A stretch of 64,000 nt of DNA, from NCBI GenBank assembly GCA_044346445.1, contig JBIIZD010000001.1:6076-70075 (forward strand). The letters are read 5' to 3'. Positions 33,837 through 41,811 of this stretch are shown here, piece after piece. The notes beneath the pieces were generated by a model, which saw nothing but the letters and a program-made list of their open reading frames with translations, searched no databases and was not told the DNA's origin. Every line of letters starts with the position of its first letter. The stretch's first letter is position 1. The position numbers and the translations under genes are program-made. Source of the stretch: CAISGS01 sp044346445. Its GTDB lineage: Bacteria; Pseudomonadota; Alphaproteobacteria; Caulobacterales; Caulobacteraceae.

Positions 33837-34370
33837 TCAGTCCACGCCTTGAGCAAACAAACTCTTCGCCGCGCTTTCCAACTGCTGCAAAATTCGGCTC
33901 AATTGTTGCGCATCCTGCGGGTCTAGCCCCAATAACAGGTTTGCCTCATAGGCCAGGGCGAGGGGCGAAATCACGGCATGGAGGCCGCGCCCCTCGGGCG
34001 TCAGGATCAGGCGGTGCGAGCGGCCATCAATCTCGTGTACAGTGCGCGAAACCAGGCGGCGGCGCACCAGGCCTTGGGCGGCGCGACTGACCGTGACCTT
34101 GTCCATGGCGGTGCGGGTGACAATGGCCTGTTGCGCGCTTGGCCCGTCCTCGGCCAGCACACAGATCAGCCGCCACTGCGGGATGGTCAGGGCAAACCGG
34201 TCCTCATAGGCCCGCGCAATCAGACGCGACACAGCATTAGAGGCCACGGATAATCGATAAGGCATATAGGCGTCCAGCCTCAGGCCCGGCACGGCTGCGC
34301 CCGCATCGGTCTTGGCCCCCATCGCCTTGGCCCCAATCGCCTTCGCCCCAATCGCCTTGGCCGTGCTCAT
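33837..34370 (-). CDS. MarR family transcriptional regulator
   Basis: A 177-residue winged-helix repressor or activator. The core reads LTIPQWRLICVLAEDGPSAQQAIVTRTAMDKVTVSRAAQGLVRRRLVSRTVHEIDGRSHRLILTPEG, with recognition helix and wing in place. Its first 20 residues are an AIGAK-type tandem repeat, absent from typical family members and encoded by a 15-base repeat. The ATG overlaps the stop of the FAH-family gene by ATGA, so it probably controls that gene and its pathway. Confidence 0.9.
   Translation of the reverse strand: MSTAKAIGAKAIGAKAMGAKTDAGAAVPGLRLDAYMPYRLSVASNAVSRLIARAYEDRFALTIPQWRLICVLAEDGPSAQQAIVTRTAMDKVTVSRAAQGLVRRRLVSRTVHEIDGRSHRLILTPEGRGLHAVISPLALAYEANLLLGLDPQDAQQLSRILQQLESAAKSLFAQGVD
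34321..34362. repeat. 15-bp tandem repeat in the MarR N-terminus
   Basis: ATCGCCTTGGCCCCA is repeated at 34321-34335, 34336-34350 (one change) and in part at 34351-34362; a decayed copy precedes it. It encodes AIGAK repeats. Unit length is a multiple of three, so copy-number changes would keep the frame. Confidence 0.8.
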
Positions 34371-35374
34371 ACGGGCTTTATGCTTTGTTCTATGGCACCA
34401 AACAGACTGTGGCGGCTCTGATCGCGCATTTCGATGCGGATCGTATCGCCATAGTGCAGGAAGGGTGTCTTGGCCTCGCCCAGAAGGATGGTTTCGACCG
34501 TCCTGACCTCGGCAATGCAGGCATAGCCCAATCCGCCCTGATCAATCGGCTTGCCCGGCCCGCCGTCCTTGTCGCGATTAGACACTGTGCCAGAGCCGAT
34601 AATCGTGCCCGCCGACAAGGCACGGGTCTTGGCGGCATGGCCAATCAGGGTTGGAAAATCAAACGTCATATCCACACCGGCGTCTGGCTCGCCAAACGGC
34701 TTGCCATTGACCGCCACCTCCAGCGCCCCGTGAAGCTTGCCGTCACGCCAGGCCTGGCCAAGGGCGTCTGGCGTCACCGCCACCGGCGAGAAGGCACTGG
34801 CAGGCTTGGACTGAAAAAAGCCAAACCCCTTGGTCAATTCGCCGGGAATCAGATTGCGCAGGCTGACATCATTGGTCAGGAGCACCAGCCGGATTGCCGC
34901 CAGACACTCATCACGCCCAGCCCCCATGGCCACATCGCCAATAATCACCGCAATCTCGCCCTCCAGATCACAGCCATAGGCCTCGTCGGCGAGCGGAATC
35001 GGATCGCGCGGGCCTAGAAACCCGTCCGAGCCGCCCTGATACATCAAGGGATCGGTCCAGAAACTGGCGGGCATGTCGGCGGACCGGGCCTGGCGCACCA
35101 GGGCAACATGGTTCACATAGGCCGAGCCATCGGCCCATTGATAGGCGCGCGGCAAGGGACTGGCGGCATCGTGCTCGTGAAACCGCTCACGCGGCTGGCC
35201 GCCGCTTTCCAGGCTAAGCGACAGAGCCCGCAACATGGGCTCACAGCGCGCCCAATCATCGAGAGCAGACTGCAAGGTCGGGGCAATCCTGTCGGCTGGG
35301 GCGTACCAGGCCAGATCCCTGGAGACCACAACCAGTCGGCCATCACGGCCTGATTTCAACGAGGCAAGCTTCAT
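34367..35374 (-). CDS. Fumarylacetoacetate hydrolase family protein
   Basis: A 335-residue FAH-fold enzyme. The catalytic domain has the metal-binding acids in YGCDLEGEIAVIIGD (DxE... triad) and LVLLTNDVSLRNLIPGE, and GSGTVSNRDKDG is typical of the family that cleaves fumarylacetoacetate or related beta-diketones in tyrosine breakdown. ATG 35374 is preceded by AGAGGG. It is followed and overlapped by a MarR regulator. No other tyrosine-pathway gene is adjacent, so fumarylpyruvate or acylpyruvate substrates remain possible. Confidence 0.85.
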   Translation of the reverse strand: MKLASLKSGRDGRLVVVSRDLAWYAPADRIAPTLQSALDDWARCEPMLRALSLSLESGGQPRERFHEHDAASPLPRAYQWADGSAYVNHVALVRQARSADMPASFWTDPLMYQGGSDGFLGPRDPIPLADEAYGCDLEGEIAVIIGDVAMGAGRDECLAAIRLVLLTNDVSLRNLIPGELTKGFGFFQSKPASAFSPVAVTPDALGQAWRDGKLHGALEVAVNGKPFGEPDAGVDMTFDFPTLIGHAAKTRALSAGTIIGSGTVSNRDKDGGPGKPIDQGGLGYACIAEVRTVETILLGEAKTPFLHYGDTIRIEMRDQSRHSLFGAIEQSIKPV

Positions 35375-35575
35375 AATAGAACCCTCTGCATGGCTGGGGT
35401 AAAAACGTGCAGACTCCAACAGGCCACAAATTCACGGTTGAGGCTAGGGGGGGCAAACCCGCCTTGATGCGCTGCCTCGAGCCTTGAGCCAAAATGTCCC
35501 ATCAACAGGGCCGATGCGTCGCGGGACAGGGCGGAAAATCCCTGCTAATCAGAGATGGTATTCAAGGATTTTGGC

Positions 35576-36154
35576 ATGCTTCGCAGTCTTTACAATCGCA
35601 TCTTAAGTCTGTCTGGACATCGCTTGGCCGGTATGTGGCTAGCGATTGTGTCGTTTGCGGAAAGCTCGTTTTTTCCGGTGCCGCCCGATGTGATGTTGGC
35701 CCCCATGATTCTGGCCAAGCCTGAAAAGGCCTATACCTATGCTGCGATCTGTACCGCCGCCTCGGTAGCGGGCGGCATGCTTGGATATGCGATTGGCTAT
35801 TATCTGGAACCGGTTGGCCATGCGCTGTTGGCCCTAACCGGCCATTCCGGCGGCGTTGCCCAGTTTCAAGACTGGTACGCCCAATGGGGGGTCTGGGTGA
35901 TCCTGATCAAGGGCTTAACCCCCATTCCCTATAAGCTTGTGACCATAGCCTCGGGCCTGGCCCAGTTCAGCTTTCCGATGTTTATTGCCGCCTCGGTCGT
36001 CACACGCGGCGGCCGGTTCTTTCTGGAAGCCTATCTGATCAAGCGCTTTGGCGTCCAGGTTCAGGCCATGATCGAAAAGCGCATGATCCTGGTTTCAACC
36101 TTAGCCTTGCTGCTCGTCATTGGCGGCTTTTTAGCGATCAAGATGCTGGGCTAG
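35576..36154 (+). CDS. YqaA/DedA-family membrane protein
   Basis: A 192-residue inner-membrane protein of the VTT/DedA superfamily (YqaA branch). The conserved core is AESSFFPVPPDVMLAPMILAKPEKAYTYA, then GGMLGYAIGYYLE, and GLTPIPYKLVTIASG with the re-entrant-loop proline motif. Relatives act as lipid scramblases or flippases. ATG 35576 is chosen over one at 35555. It is followed by dsbB and coq7 on the same strand, an order found in other alphaproteobacteria. Confidence 0.87.
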   Translation: MLRSLYNRILSLSGHRLAGMWLAIVSFAESSFFPVPPDVMLAPMILAKPEKAYTYAAICTAASVAGGMLGYAIGYYLEPVGHALLALTGHSGGVAQFQDWYAQWGVWVILIKGLTPIPYKLVTIASGLAQFSFPMFIAASVVTRGGRFFLEAYLIKRFGVQVQAMIEKRMILVSTLALLLVIGGFLAIKMLG

Positions 36155-36255
36155 GCGGTTAGGTTGGAAAGGTCGCGGCCAAAACCTGGCCCAGAGTGCA
36201 GGGCAAGACCGGCTGCCCCTTGGGTCTGGCGCAAACCTGCGCTAGTTTGGTTGTC

Positions 36256-36771
36256 ATGACCGCTTTGACCCGCCGCCTTGCCGATTGGCAAGCCTTGCTC
36301 GCCGCCTTGGCCTCTGGCCTGATGCTGGCGGTTGCGCATGCGTTTGAGACCTTTGGTGGCCTTGCCCCCTGCGCCCTGTGCCTCAGACAGCGCGAGGTTT
36401 ATTGGGTAGCCCTAGGCTTTGGTTTGGCGGGCGCGGCTGTTTATCGGCTGACGGGGTCTGAACGCGCGCGGCGCGGGGCGGCGGCTGTTTTGACCGTCAT
36501 CTTTGTCTATGGGGCCTATCTGGCCGCGTTTCATGCGGGCGCAGAATGGAAGTGGTGGCCCGGGCCTTCGACGTGTAGCGGTGCGGCTGGGACAGTCACT
36601 CTGGACTCCATGACGGCGCTTCTCAATGGTGCCAAGCTCAAGCCGCCGCGCTGTGACGAGGCGGCATGGGTCTGGCTTGGCCTGTCCATGGCCGGTTGGA
36701 ACTGCCTAGTCTCTCTTGGCCTAGCGGGATTTAGCGCCGCCTGCGCCCTCACCAAAAAGGCCCAATCATGA
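36256..36771 (+). CDS. dsbB: Disulfide bond formation protein DsbB
   Basis: A 171-residue, four-helix inner-membrane oxidase that reoxidises DsbA and passes electrons to quinone. The first periplasmic pair is C39-A-L-C42 (GLAPCALCLRQREVYW), and the second pair comprises the cysteines of GPSTCSG and PPRCDEAAW. Helices and length fit. ATG 36256 starts after the poor upstream extension. Its stop overlaps coq7 by ATGA, fitting a link to ubiquinone. Confidence 0.9.
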   Translation: MTALTRRLADWQALLAALASGLMLAVAHAFETFGGLAPCALCLRQREVYWVALGFGLAGAAVYRLTGSERARRGAAAVLTVIFVYGAYLAAFHAGAEWKWWPGPSTCSGAAGTVTLDSMTALLNGAKLKPPRCDEAAWVWLGLSMAGWNCLVSLGLAGFSAACALTKKAQS

Positions 36772-37331
36772 GCGATAAGCCCGCCCCTGCGCGCCCGGGC
36801 CTGGGGGCCCCGCAAGCTAGGCTTGGCGAGATCTTGCGCGTCGATCATGCAGGCGAGTTGGGCGCTGTGCATATTTATCGCGGCCAAAGGGCCGTGTTTT
36901 CCATGGCCCGCGACAAGCAGCGCATTGCTGGCAAGCTGGCGCAGATGGAGTCGCATGAGGCCGAGCACCTGGCCGCTTTTGACAAGCTCTTGACCGAGCA
37001 CCGGGTGCGGCCAACCCTGATGGCCCCGCTTTGGCGTATGGCAGGCTTTGCCCTGGGCGCGGGCACGGCCCTGATGGGTGAAAAAGCGGCCCATGCCTGC
37101 ACCGCCGCTGTCGAGACCGTGATCGAAGAACACTATGCCGCCCAGATTGCCGAGGTCGCCGATCAGCGCCCTGCCCTCGCCGCCGACCTGACCCGGTTTC
37201 GCAATGACGAACTGGCCCATCGCGACGAGGCCATAGCCGAAGGTGCGCTGGAAACCCCCGGCTATCCGCTGCTAGCAGGCCTGATCCGGGCTGGATGCCG
37301 CGCCGCCATCAAGATCAGCGAGCGCATCTAG
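36768..37331 (+). CDS. coq7: Demethoxyubiquinone hydroxylase Coq7
   Basis: A 187-residue di-iron monooxygenase that hydroxylates demethoxyubiquinol in ubiquinone synthesis. The ligand motifs are present in order: RVDHAGELGAVHIY, ESHEAEHLAAF, VEEHY within VETVIEEHYAAQ, and FRNDELAHRDEA, giving the paired Exx(H) pattern. Membrane association is through hydrophobic helices. It is translationally coupled to dsbB and ends in TAG. Confidence 0.93.
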   Translation: MSDKPAPARPGLGAPQARLGEILRVDHAGELGAVHIYRGQRAVFSMARDKQRIAGKLAQMESHEAEHLAAFDKLLTEHRVRPTLMAPLWRMAGFALGAGTALMGEKAAHACTAAVETVIEEHYAAQIAEVADQRPALAADLTRFRNDELAHRDEAIAEGALETPGYPLLAGLIRAGCRAAIKISERI

Positions 37332-37333
37332 CG

Positions 37334-37456
37334 GTTTTGGTCTATCGCCGCCATGGCTTTGAAATTGTCGCCGATTACAAGCCCGCGCCAGACGGCCCGC
37401 AAACCTATGGCATGTGGCGAGAGCCCAACTGGGCTGCGACGACGCGTCCTGACTAG
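37334..37456 (+). pseudogene. Remnant of a GNAT acetyltransferase C-terminus
   Basis: Directly after coq7, in another frame, the DNA encodes LVYRRHGFEIVADY, then DGPQTYGMWREPNW and a TAG stop. This matches the last strand and helix of GNAT acetyltransferases (Y-x-x-x-GF-x-x-x ... M-x-R-x-P). No start codon or acetyl-CoA-binding Q/RxxGxG/A motif remains, since coq7 occupies the upstream sequence. I read it as a decayed gene fragment of about 40 codons, but translation from an unusual start cannot be ruled out. Confidence 0.5.
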
Positions 37457-37528
37457 AACGCGTGACAAGGCCGCGTTTTTCTGATGCCATAGTCATAACA
37501 AGAAAAGACGGCATAATGGGAGAATACG

Positions 37529-38785
37529 ATGAGTGACGGTGCAACGGACCTGAAGGCGGACCTGACAGCCAAGGCTTGGACCACGCCGCTGGCAGACCTT
37601 AATGTCGCCAATCCAGAGCTTTGGTCGACCAATAGCCACTGGGCCTATTTCGAGCGTCTGCGCAAGGAAGACCCGGTGCACTACTGCGCTGAGAGCGAGT
37701 ATGGCCCCTATTGGTCCGTGACCCGGTATGAAGACATCATGGCCGTGGACACGAATCACGGCGTATTTTCGTCCGATGCGCATCTTGGCGGCATTACGAT
37801 TGTCGATGGCGACGCCGACTTCATCCTGCCCATGTTCATTGCCATGGACCCGCCCAAGCACGATGCCCAGCGCAAGGTGGTCAGCCCTATCGTCTCGCCG
37901 AGTAATCTGGCCAAGATGGAAGGCGTAATCCGCGAGCGGGTCAATACGATTTTCGATGGCCTGCCGATCAATGAGACCTTTGACTGGGTTGATCGGGTAT
38001 CGATCGAACTAACGACCCAGATGCTGGCCACCTTGTTTGACTTTCCATGGGAAGACCGGCGCAAACTCACCCACTGGTCCGATGTCGCCACCGCCATAGA
38101 GGGCACGCCCCTTGCCCCGACCAAGGAGGCCCGCGAAGCCACCTTGCTGGAGTGCTTGACCTATTTCACCGGCCTTTGGAATGAGCGGGTCAATGCCGAG
38201 CCCAAGGGCGATTTGATCTCGATGATGGCGCATAATGATGCCACCCGGAACATGGAGCCTATGGAGTATCTGGGCAATCTGATCCTCCTGATCGTCGGCG
38301 GCAATGACACCACGCGCAACTCGATCACGGGCGGCCTATTGGCGCTGAACGAAAACCCCGGCGAGTATCAAAAACTGCGGGACAATCCGGCCCTGATTGA
38401 CTCCATGATACCCGAAATCATCCGCTGGCAGACGCCCTTGGCCCATATGCGCCGCACCGCCCTGCAAGACTATGAACTGGCTGGCAAGCAGATCAAAAAG
38501 GGCGATAAGGTCGTGATGTGGTATGTCTCGGGCAACCGTGATGAAACCGCGATCGAAAACCCCAATAGCTTCATCATAGACCGCGCCCGCCCGCGCCAGC
38601 ACCTGTCCTTTGGCTTTGGCATTCATCGCTGCGTTGGCAACCGTCTGGCCGAGCTTCAACTCAAGATCGTCTGGCAGGAAATCATGAAGCGTTGGCCCAT
38701 GATTGAGGTGGTAGGCGAGCCACGCCGCGTGTTTTCGTCCTTCGTAAAAGGCTATGAGACCCTGCCGGTTCGCATTCCCGGCTAG
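37529..38785 (+). CDS. Cytochrome P450, CYP153-like
   Basis: A 418-residue soluble bacterial P450. The I-helix is LLIVGGNDTTRNSI, the K-helix EIIRW with QTPLAHMRRTA, and the heme loop LSFGFGIHRCVGNRLAE holds the thiolate Cys. The heme loop and the KGDKVVMWYVSGNRDE strand are closest to CYP153 alkane/fatty-acid terminal hydroxylases, but related families cannot be excluded. GGGAGAA precedes the ATG. No ferredoxin or reductase partner lies beside it; fdxA (7489) is of a different type. Confidence 0.88.
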   Translation: MSDGATDLKADLTAKAWTTPLADLNVANPELWSTNSHWAYFERLRKEDPVHYCAESEYGPYWSVTRYEDIMAVDTNHGVFSSDAHLGGITIVDGDADFILPMFIAMDPPKHDAQRKVVSPIVSPSNLAKMEGVIRERVNTIFDGLPINETFDWVDRVSIELTTQMLATLFDFPWEDRRKLTHWSDVATAIEGTPLAPTKEAREATLLECLTYFTGLWNERVNAEPKGDLISMMAHNDATRNMEPMEYLGNLILLIVGGNDTTRNSITGGLLALNENPGEYQKLRDNPALIDSMIPEIIRWQTPLAHMRRTALQDYELAGKQIKKGDKVVMWYVSGNRDETAIENPNSFIIDRARPRQHLSFGFGIHRCVGNRLAELQLKIVWQEIMKRWPMIEVVGEPRRVFSSFVKGYETLPVRIPG

Positions 38786-38830
38786 GTTCAATCCAGATTC
38801 AGGGATTCCTGTGAGTTGAATGTCGGATTC

Positions 38831-38966
38831 ATAGGTCTGCGCATTTGCGGCGAAGGCGGGGGGGGGTGGGTCCGCTGAGGCCCCCCCCTCCCCCTCTGGG
38901 GGAGGATTAAGAAACAGTGAATCTTCCCCCTCTGGGGGAAGTGCCGGCGAAGACGGAAGGGGGCTG
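38831..38966. repeat. Intergenic palindromic repeat, copy B
   Basis: Between the P450 and methyltransferase genes lies a second copy of the element at 554-721, inverted. The shared edges are GCGGCGAAGGCGG (compare GCGGCGAAGCCGG) and GAAGACGGAAGGGGGCTG. The core differs and holds two short palindromes, CTCCCCCTCTGGGGGAG and TTCCCCCTCTGGGGGAA. A run of ten Gs (38858-38867) is part of it. No gene is seen in 38786-39026. Confidence 0.6.
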
Positions 38967-39026
38967 TTTGTTCAATTTGCAGATTCATCGTGCGCTGAGG
39001 GGCTAGTCTGGGTAAGGAAGCGGTGC

Positions 39027-39944
39027 ATGACCCAGACCCCCTCGACCGACCTGATCTATGGCACTGTTCCGCACGGCCTTGTGCCGGTACCCGAAGGTGC
39101 AGTGCAGGTATCGCCGCTTTTTCCGCAATCGCTTGGGCTCGAAACCCTGGCCGATGAGACTGTGGACAGTGCCGTCGTGCTGGCCCCTCCGGGCACAGCC
39201 GAGCGGGCCTATGTGCTGGCCCAGATCTTGCGGGTTTTAAGGCCGGGCGGTGCCTTGAGCGTTCTGGCCCCCAAGGATCAAGGCGGCGCGCGCCTGCGCA
39301 AGGCCTTGGAAGCCTTTGGCTGCGAAGGGCATGAGGACTCCAAGGCCCATCATCGCATGGTCTATATTGACCGCCCGGCCCAGCCGGTTGGCCTTGATGT
39401 CGCCATAGCGGCAGGGGGGCTACAGGACCTGACCGGCCATGGCCTGTGGTCACAGCCGGGCGTTTTTAGCTGGGACCGGCTCGATCCGGGCAGTGCACTC
39501 TTGCTCAAGACCCTGCCCAACCTAGCGGGCAAGGGCATGGATCTGGGGTGCGGCATAGGCCTATTGGCCAATGCGGTCTTGACGAGCGCCAAAATCACCG
39601 CATTGACCTTGGTTGATATTGACGGCCGCGCCATGGCCGCCGCTGCGCTTAATGTCACCGACCCGCGCGCGCAACTGATCTGGACCGATGCGCGCCAGAT
39701 TGCTGCTGCTGCCGATCAGGACTTTATCGTCATGAACCCGCCGTTTCATCTGAGCGGCGCTGAGGATCGGCGACTTGGCCAGGCCTTTATCCAGGCCGCA
39801 GCAAGGGCCCTGCGCAAGGGCGGCACCTGCTGGATGGTGGCCAATCGTCACCTGCCCTATGAAGAGACCTTGAAAACCCTGTTCTCCAAGGTGGAGGTCA
39901 AGGCCCAGGCTCAGGGCTATAAGGTGTTTGAGGCCAAGAAATGA
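39027..39944 (+). CDS. Class I methyltransferase, RsmC-like (16S rRNA m2G)
   Basis: A 305-residue protein with two methyltransferase-like halves, as in RsmC/RlmG. The N-terminal half is degenerate; the C-terminal half has the SAM motif GKGMDLGCGIGLLANAVL and the guanine-N2 catalytic motif NPPFH (FIVMNPPFHLSG). It most probably methylates a guanine of 16S rRNA (RsmC, G1207). AAGGAAG precedes the ATG. The stop overlaps the next rRNA-modifying gene by ATGA. Confidence 0.85.
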   Translation: MTQTPSTDLIYGTVPHGLVPVPEGAVQVSPLFPQSLGLETLADETVDSAVVLAPPGTAERAYVLAQILRVLRPGGALSVLAPKDQGGARLRKALEAFGCEGHEDSKAHHRMVYIDRPAQPVGLDVAIAAGGLQDLTGHGLWSQPGVFSWDRLDPGSALLLKTLPNLAGKGMDLGCGIGLLANAVLTSAKITALTLVDIDGRAMAAAALNVTDPRAQLIWTDARQIAAAADQDFIVMNPPFHLSGAEDRRLGQAFIQAAARALRKGGTCWMVANRHLPYEETLKTLFSKVEVKAQAQGYKVFEAKK

Positions 39945-40687
39945 GCAAGGCCCCGACCGCCAGACTGGATCGCCTCCTGGCCAATATGGCCTATGGGTCG
40001 CGGCGGGAAATTCAGCAAATGATGAATTTGGGCTGGATCGTGCTTGACGGCAAGGTCTTGGGCGATGCGGCCCAGCGCGTGCCGATCACGCCCGACCTGT
40101 CTAGCCGCATGACCATACAGGGCAAGCCCCTCGATCCGCCTGCGCCCCTGACCCTTATGCTGCACAAGCCGCTTGGCCATGTATGTTCACACAAGGAGGA
40201 TGGTCCCAGAATCTATGATCTCTTGCCGCCGCGTTGGCGCAGCCGCGAGCCCGCCCTATCGAGCATTGGTCGGCTGGATAAGGATACATCGGGCCTTATT
40301 CTGATCACAGATGATGGCGCGCTGCTGCACCGGGTCATTTCACCCAGGCACCATGTCGCCAAACGCTATCATGTCACCCTGGACCGGCCCTTGGTGGGTC
40401 ACGAGGTGGCCAGCTTTGCCAGTGGTACATTGATGCTGGAGTCCGAAGACAAGCCGGTCCTGCCTGCCGCACTAGAAATACTGGACAGCCACCAGGCGCA
40501 TCTGACCTTGATGGAAGGGCGCTATCACCAGGTCCGGCGGATGTTTGCGGCAGTGGGCAATCACGTAACCGCCCTGCACCGCAACCGCATTGGTGGGTTG
40601 GACCTGCCCGATGATCTGGCCAATGGTGCCTATCGCCTGCTGACCGCGCAAGACCTGGCCGCCATTTTCGTCAAACCTCTGGCCTAG
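39941..40687 (+). CDS. 16S rRNA pseudouridine synthase, RsuA family
   Basis: A 248-residue synthase with an N-terminal S4 domain (RLDRLLANMAYGSRREIQQMM) and the catalytic motif GRLDKDTSGLILITDDG, whose Asp attacks uridine. YHQVRRMFAAVGNHV near the C-terminus is typical of RsuA/RluB/E/F; RsuA (U516) is most likely. It overlaps the RsmC-like gene, so the two probably modify the same rRNA together. It ends in TAG, a few bases from the converging cheW. Confidence 0.87.
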   Translation: MSKAPTARLDRLLANMAYGSRREIQQMMNLGWIVLDGKVLGDAAQRVPITPDLSSRMTIQGKPLDPPAPLTLMLHKPLGHVCSHKEDGPRIYDLLPPRWRSREPALSSIGRLDKDTSGLILITDDGALLHRVISPRHHVAKRYHVTLDRPLVGHEVASFASGTLMLESEDKPVLPAALEILDSHQAHLTLMEGRYHQVRRMFAAVGNHVTALHRNRIGGLDLPDDLANGAYRLLTAQDLAAIFVKPLA

Positions 40688-40691
40688 GCGA

Positions 40692-41177
40692 TCAGGCCTC
40701 AACCAGATCCATAAACAGAGCCGCATCCAGTTGCGGGATCAGATGTGCCAGATGCACCACGGTCTGCATCCGATCGCGTGCCGTGATAAAGCCCTCAACA
40801 AATCGGCGGGTCTGGTCGGAATTAACGTGCGGGGCCTTGTGAATTTGCGAGACTGGAACCGTAATGGTTTCGGATACCGCCTCGACCAGCAGCCCGGACC
40901 AGTCCTCACCAATATTGACCACAATAATGACATGGCGCTCGGACGGCTGGGTCGCTGCAAAGCCCAGGCGCGCAGCAATATCGACCACCGGCATGACCGT
41001 TCCGCGCAGATTGATCACGCCAAGCACAAATTCCGGCGCATGCGGCATGGGAACGGCCGGCGTCCAGCCGCGAATCTCGCAGACCTGACGAATATCTGTA
41101 CAAAAATCATTGCCCGCGACGCGAAACGAAATCAATTCACGCACCGATTCGGGTGCTTGGATTTGGATATCGGCCAT
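40692..41177 (-). CDS. cheW: Chemotaxis coupling protein CheW
   Basis: A 161-residue CheW, which connects receptors to CheA. ELISFRVAGNDFCTDIRQVCEI, VLGVINLRGTVMPVVDIAARLGF and LLVEAVSETITVP follow the family. AGGGCAGG stands before the ATG. It is on its own here, with no CheA, CheY or flagellar genes beside it. It could serve the soluble receptor at 31266, but this is inference. Confidence 0.9.
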   Translation of the reverse strand: MADIQIQAPESVRELISFRVAGNDFCTDIRQVCEIRGWTPAVPMPHAPEFVLGVINLRGTVMPVVDIAARLGFAATQPSERHVIIVVNIGEDWSGLLVEAVSETITVPVSQIHKAPHVNSDQTRRFVEGFITARDRMQTVVHLAHLIPQLDAALFMDLVEA

Positions 41178-41286
41178 GGAGCCTGCCCTTCTGATTCACC
41201 GCATGCCCGAACGCCGTGTCCGGTGGCTGAAACTGAACCTGTCAGAAGGGGGTAAAGAAAATATGCGCACCTATGGTTAGTAAATG

Positions 41287-41319
41287 AAAAACCCGCCGCT
41301 GGAGGGTCCAGGCGGCGGG
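41287..41319 (-). terminator. Intrinsic terminator of the MucR-like gene
   Basis: An 8-base-pair G+C stem (CCCGCCGC/GCGGCGGG) with an 11-12-base loop is followed on the minus strand by TTTTT (41287-41291). It lies 16 bases after the regulator stop. Confidence 0.82.
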
Positions 41320-41334
41320 CTAGGCCTTCAGGTC

Positions 41335-41811
41335 TTATTGACCTTTTTTCAACTTGATCTTGTCCGCCAGGGGCTTTTTGCGCACGCCACGGCCAAGACC
41401 GATTTCCTTGGCAAAATTGGAGCGGCGCTCAGCATAGGCCGGGGCAACCATGGGATAATCCGCTGGCAGCTTCCATTTGCGGCGATAGTCTTCGGGGCTC
41501 AAGCCGTACTGGGTGCGCAAATAACGCTTCAGCATTTTCAGCTTTTTGCCGTCTTCAAGACAGATGATGTAATCTGTGGTAATCGACTTGGACGCCGGTA
41601 CCGCTGGACGCTGGGCTACAGCGGCAGCAGCGCTGACCTGAGGCTGACCCAGGCCTGAAAACGCACCGTGAACTGTTCGGATAAGTTCTGGCAGTTCAGA
41701 TGCCGAAATCGCATTGTTTCCGACAAACGCTGCCACAACGTCGCCAATCAACAGCATAAGATCGGAATCGCGCCCAACGTCTGAACTCGTACCAACTCCA
41801 TGATTAGTCAT
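41335..41811 (-). CDS. MucR/Ros family transcriptional regulator
   Basis: A 158-residue MucR-type regulator. These bind A+T-rich DNA and control surface polysaccharides and cell-cycle genes. The core is YIICLEDGKKLKMLKRYLRTQYGLSPEDYRRKW, then LPADYPMVAPAYAERRS. Of the Ros-type zinc ligands C-x2-C-x9-H-x4-H, only the first Cys remains: the others are Asp, Tyr and Gln. The N-terminal 60 residues fit the MucR oligomerisation domain. TAGGAAAC precedes the ATG. Its own upstream DNA is an A+T-rich island, suggesting autoregulation. Confidence 0.88.
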   Translation of the reverse strand: MTNHGVGTSSDVGRDSDLMLLIGDVVAAFVGNNAISASELPELIRTVHGAFSGLGQPQVSAAAAVAQRPAVPASKSITTDYIICLEDGKKLKMLKRYLRTQYGLSPEDYRRKWKLPADYPMVAPAYAERRSNFAKEIGLGRGVRKKPLADKIKLKKGQ

